Below are positions 5,485 through 6,892 of a DNA stretch of 6,892 nucleotides, piece after piece. The position numbers and the translations under genes are program-made. Every line of letters starts with the position of its first letter. The stretch's first letter is position 1. The stretch spans positions 1-6,892 of the forward strand of contig CAYSZH010000207.1 in assembly GCA_964435305.1 (NCBI GenBank), read 5' to 3'. The notes under the pieces were generated by a model, which saw only the letters and a program-made list of their open reading frames with translations, was not told the origin of the DNA and searched no databases. Source of the stretch: Granulosicoccus sp964435305 (GTDB taxonomy: Bacteria; Pseudomonadota; Gammaproteobacteria; Granulosicoccales; Granulosicoccaceae).

Positions 5485-6075
5485 CTATTTTGTACGCCAT
5501 CCTTTTGTTAAAGCCAGAACTGCCACGAAAACGATCAGGGCACAGAGTACCACTTTCGATATCAACTCCATTGTTCCTTCAATTAACAAGGCGTGTACCA
5601 CACTCCCGAGGACGATAAATACAGCGAACGTCTTATGCGTTATTCGCCAGGTACTCACTTTAAGTCGTAAACGACGCCGAAGCGTTGCCAATACGGCTGA
5701 TGCAAATACGCACCACATGGCGATAACACCCCACATTGAGAACGGTGTTGGTGAGGCAAGGAGCAGGGCATCGATCACGTCAGGTGGGCTGGTAATCCAA
5801 AGGCCAAGAACGTGCAAAACAACAAGCAAAACGAGTAAGGGTCCAAGCAAACGGTGCACACGACGAGCGGTGAGTGCGGCCAAGCCAGGTAAATAATTTG
5901 CAGCGAGTAGCGGCTGAAAGAAGACCAGTATTAAGGCGAGAATGCCGGCAAAGCCTGCGGCTATGTAAACTGGGCTGCGCCATTGATGTAACGGACTAAA
6001 TGTGGCCGCCACGAGTGGAACTGCCACTGCCAGCACTACAACAATCCAAATAATGGCCTTACTGCTTCGATCCAT
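5485..6075 (-). CDS. Ferric reductase-like transmembrane haem protein
   Basis: This 196-residue membrane protein has about six helices (approximately 9-27, 36-58, 75-95, 112-131, 148-165 and 171-189). Two histidine pairs sit on separate helix regions with equal spacing: H74/H88 (RRVHRLLGPLLVLLVVLHVL) and H147/H161 (THKTFAVFIVLGSVVH). This is the bis-histidine, two-haem arrangement of the ferric reductase/NADPH oxidase/MsrQ membrane domain. There is no FAD or NAD domain, so, as in MsrQ and similar proteins, it probably relays electrons from the quinone pool or a separate flavoprotein to a partner outside the membrane. The obvious candidate partner is the Tat-exported protein encoded just upstream in the same direction. 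The start ATG at 6075 has a weak ribosome site. The gene ends 6 bp from the P450 stop in convergent orientation. Confidence 0.85.
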   Translation of the reverse strand: MDRSSKAIIWIVVVLAVAVPLVAATFSPLHQWRSPVYIAAGFAGILALILVFFQPLLAANYLPGLAALTARRVHRLLGPLLVLLVVLHVLGLWITSPPDVIDALLLASPTPFSMWGVIAMWCVFASAVLATLRRRLRLKVSTWRITHKTFAVFIVLGSVVHALLIEGTMELISKVVLCALIVFVAVLALTKGWRTK

Positions 6076-6127
6076 TGCAAGAGAATTTAAGCAACGGTTT
6101 TATCTTTATTACCTCTGGCCGGATCCA

Positions 6128-6616
6128 TTAAGCCCGCTGTAGTACAAAGTGTGCGGCTAGGGTCTTGTCTTTGGAGCTTGACATTACCGGGCGAAGAAAC
6201 ACAGTTTTAAAGTCATCGCTGTCGTAAGCCAAATGCCCATGTGCTTGACCAAATGCTGGCACTATCTGCGGCATTTCCAGGCGGAACTCCCCATTTGCAT
6301 CTGTAAGTGTCGCGCCATGGCTGTGCGCATCACGCTCATGCCCCTCAGTGGTGTGCGCCCATATCTGAATTCGTTGTCCTTCCAGTGGAGCGCCGTCGCC
6401 GGCACGACGCACCGTCCCTGTCATCCAGAAGCCACCGTTTCCGATCCGATCTACAATTTTGGCACCAGGGCGATAATTATTGGAGCCACCACGCATGGAC
6501 TTTGTGGCCTTTATTTTCTTGCCCGAAGCCACCATCGGGAAGCCTACGGCTGATGCCGCCGCAACTGCACTGGCCAAGGCCAGAAATTTTCGGCGGTCAG
6601 TTAACGAATTTGACAT
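6128..6616 (-). CDS. Tat-exported His-rich protein of intradiol dioxygenase fold
   Basis: This 162-residue protein begins with a likely twin-arginine signal: TDRRKFLAL (6-14) and a hydrophobic Ala-rich stretch to about residue 30. The mature part has the intradiol ring-cleavage core: GTVRRAGDGAPLEGQRIQIW (67-86), then HGATLTDANGEFRL (100-113) and an HGH motif (126-128) where intradiol enzymes have HIH. The two iron-ligand tyrosines of catechol and protocatechuate dioxygenases appear absent: GRY becomes GHE near 92-94, and the PxxY position reads VPAF. Extra histidines 93, 98 and 100 could form an altered metal site. It lacks the N-terminal domain of catechol dioxygenases and is short. It is followed after 52 bases by the haem membrane protein, suggesting an exported metalloprotein with a dedicated electron donor. 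Ring cleavage is unlikely; actual reaction unknown. Start supported by GGAGA 7 bases upstream. Confidence 0.82.
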   Translation of the reverse strand: MSNSLTDRRKFLALASAVAAASAVGFPMVASGKKIKATKSMRGGSNNYRPGAKIVDRIGNGGFWMTGTVRRAGDGAPLEGQRIQIWAHTTEGHERDAHSHGATLTDANGEFRLEMPQIVPAFGQAHGHLAYDSDDFKTVFLRPVMSSSKDKTLAAHFVLQRA

Positions 6617-6623
6617 TGGCGTA

Positions 6624-6628
6624 TCTCC
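6624..6628 (-). promoter_or_regulatory. Ribosome binding site of the exported protein gene
   Basis: GGAGA on the reverse strand, 7 bases before the ATG at 6616, fixes the start of the Tat-signal protein. Confidence 0.6.
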
Positions 6629-6663
6629 AATCGAGTATGAATATGACGCAGCGCTTGGGTCAG

Positions 6664-6680
6664 TTTATATCAAGATCTTG
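6664..6680 (-). promoter_or_regulatory. Possible -10 box with adjoining palindrome for the exported protein gene
   Basis: The reverse strand has TATAAA (6669-6664), a good -10 match about 50 bases before the ATG, directly preceded (one base apart) by the perfect 10-bp palindrome CAAGATCTTG (6671-6680). No acceptable -35 is found 16-18 bases upstream, so an activator-dependent promoter with the palindrome as operator is one reading. Chance is another. Confidence 0.3.
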
Positions 6681-6812
6681 GACACAGGAACATCCACATA
6701 GTTTCGTGCTAACGGACACTTTGCGCAACGCTGTAAAGTAGAAACCAATTAGCGTGCCTGACGGGCTATACGTCGCTGAATTTAGTACAGGTAGCTTAAA
6801 CGTTTGAAACTG

Positions 6813-6828
6813 CCCCAGTATGCTGGGG
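6813..6828. repeat. Perfect inverted repeat (6-bp arms, 4-base loop)
   Basis: CCCCAG-TATG-CTGGGG forms a GC-rich hairpin about 50 bases before the rightward start at 6878. There is no T-run on either side, so it does not look like an intrinsic terminator. An operator or a leader hairpin fits better. A second, weaker repeat TGTAG-N7-CTACA follows at 6846-6862. Confidence 0.4.
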
Positions 6829-6877
6829 ATGGAAATATCTGATACTGTAGTTTCACCCTACAACTTGAGAGATTCAC

Positions 6878-6892
6878 ATGGATGTGAATACC
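6878..6892 (+). CDS. Probable start of a rightward gene (only 5 codons visible)
   Basis: ATG at 6878 opens a frame (M-D-V-N-T) that runs off the right edge. A weak GAGAG purine run at 6867-6871 lies at a usable distance, and inverted repeats typical of control regions lie just upstream. The divergent placement relative to the exported-protein gene makes a regulator or a further pathway gene plausible, but nothing about the product can be read. Confidence 0.4.

Larger units (their letters stand above)
6617..6877. other. Intergenic control region between divergent genes
   Basis: This stretch of 261 bases has no convincing gene. It lies between the leftward exported-protein gene and the probable rightward gene at 6878, so it should hold both promoters. 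It contains a TATAAA box for the leftward side, a CAAGATCTTG palindrome and a CCCCAG/CTGGGG hairpin, listed separately. Open frames crossing it on the forward strand lack coding character and are extensions of shadows. Confidence 0.6.

Noticed and set aside
6233..6741. Forward open frames of 106 and 144 codons opposite the exported protein gene
   Set aside because: They are antisense to a gene with a Tat signal, a ribosome site and intradiol motifs; the products look random (Trp/His/Arg-rich).
6813..6828. Hairpin read as an intrinsic terminator
   Set aside because: The stem is only 6 bp and neither strand has a following T-run; it sits in a divergent control region, not at a gene end.

Overview
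The window looks like part of a catabolic accessory cluster from a mid-GC proteobacterium, probably gammaproteobacterial. I judge this from protein style, tight operon packing, Tat and ferric-reductase type proteins and E. coli-like promoter hexamers; no marker gene fixes the taxon. It holds seven nearly or fully complete genes, one gene start at the right edge, and no RNA gene, insertion sequence or CRISPR array that I can see.

Layout. A leftward operon runs from about 4097 to the left edge: (1) a degenerate acylphosphatase-fold protein (4097-3786); (2) a stand-alone Rieske [2Fe-2S] protein (3655-2984); (3) a Rieske-type oxygenase that keeps the mononuclear-iron site but has lost the [2Fe-2S] ligands (2965-2072); (4) a GST-fold protein translationally coupled to it (2072-1407); (5) a TrzN/AtzB/8-oxoguanine-deaminase-like metal-dependent amidohydrolase that reads off the left edge (1355-1). 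Diverging from it is a soluble CYP116/ThcB-like cytochrome P450 (4174-5478). Converging on the P450, with 6 bp between stop codons, is a second leftward pair: a Tat-exported, His-rich protein of intradiol-dioxygenase fold (6616-6128) and a six-helix ferric-reductase-like haem membrane protein (6075-5485). At the right edge a rightward gene probably begins at 6878.

The most interesting system is genes 2-4. They resemble the NdmC / NdmE / N-terminal-NdmD parts of the caffeine N7-demethylase of Pseudomonas putida CBB5, where NdmC also lacks a Rieske centre and borrows one from NdmD with help from the GST-like NdmE. Here the Rieske module is a separate small gene with no FMN/NAD/ferredoxin reductase attached. 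It would therefore be a fully split Rieske oxygenase whose reductase must be encoded elsewhere. With the downstream deaminase and the P450, a reasonable hypothesis is oxidative N-dealkylation followed by hydrolytic deamination of a nitrogen heterocycle (for example an N-methylated guanine, another purine or pterin, or a triazine-like compound). The substrate cannot be read from the sequence. Neither the Rieske protein nor the P450 has a reductase in this window, so they may share one. All family comparisons were made from memory, without database searches.
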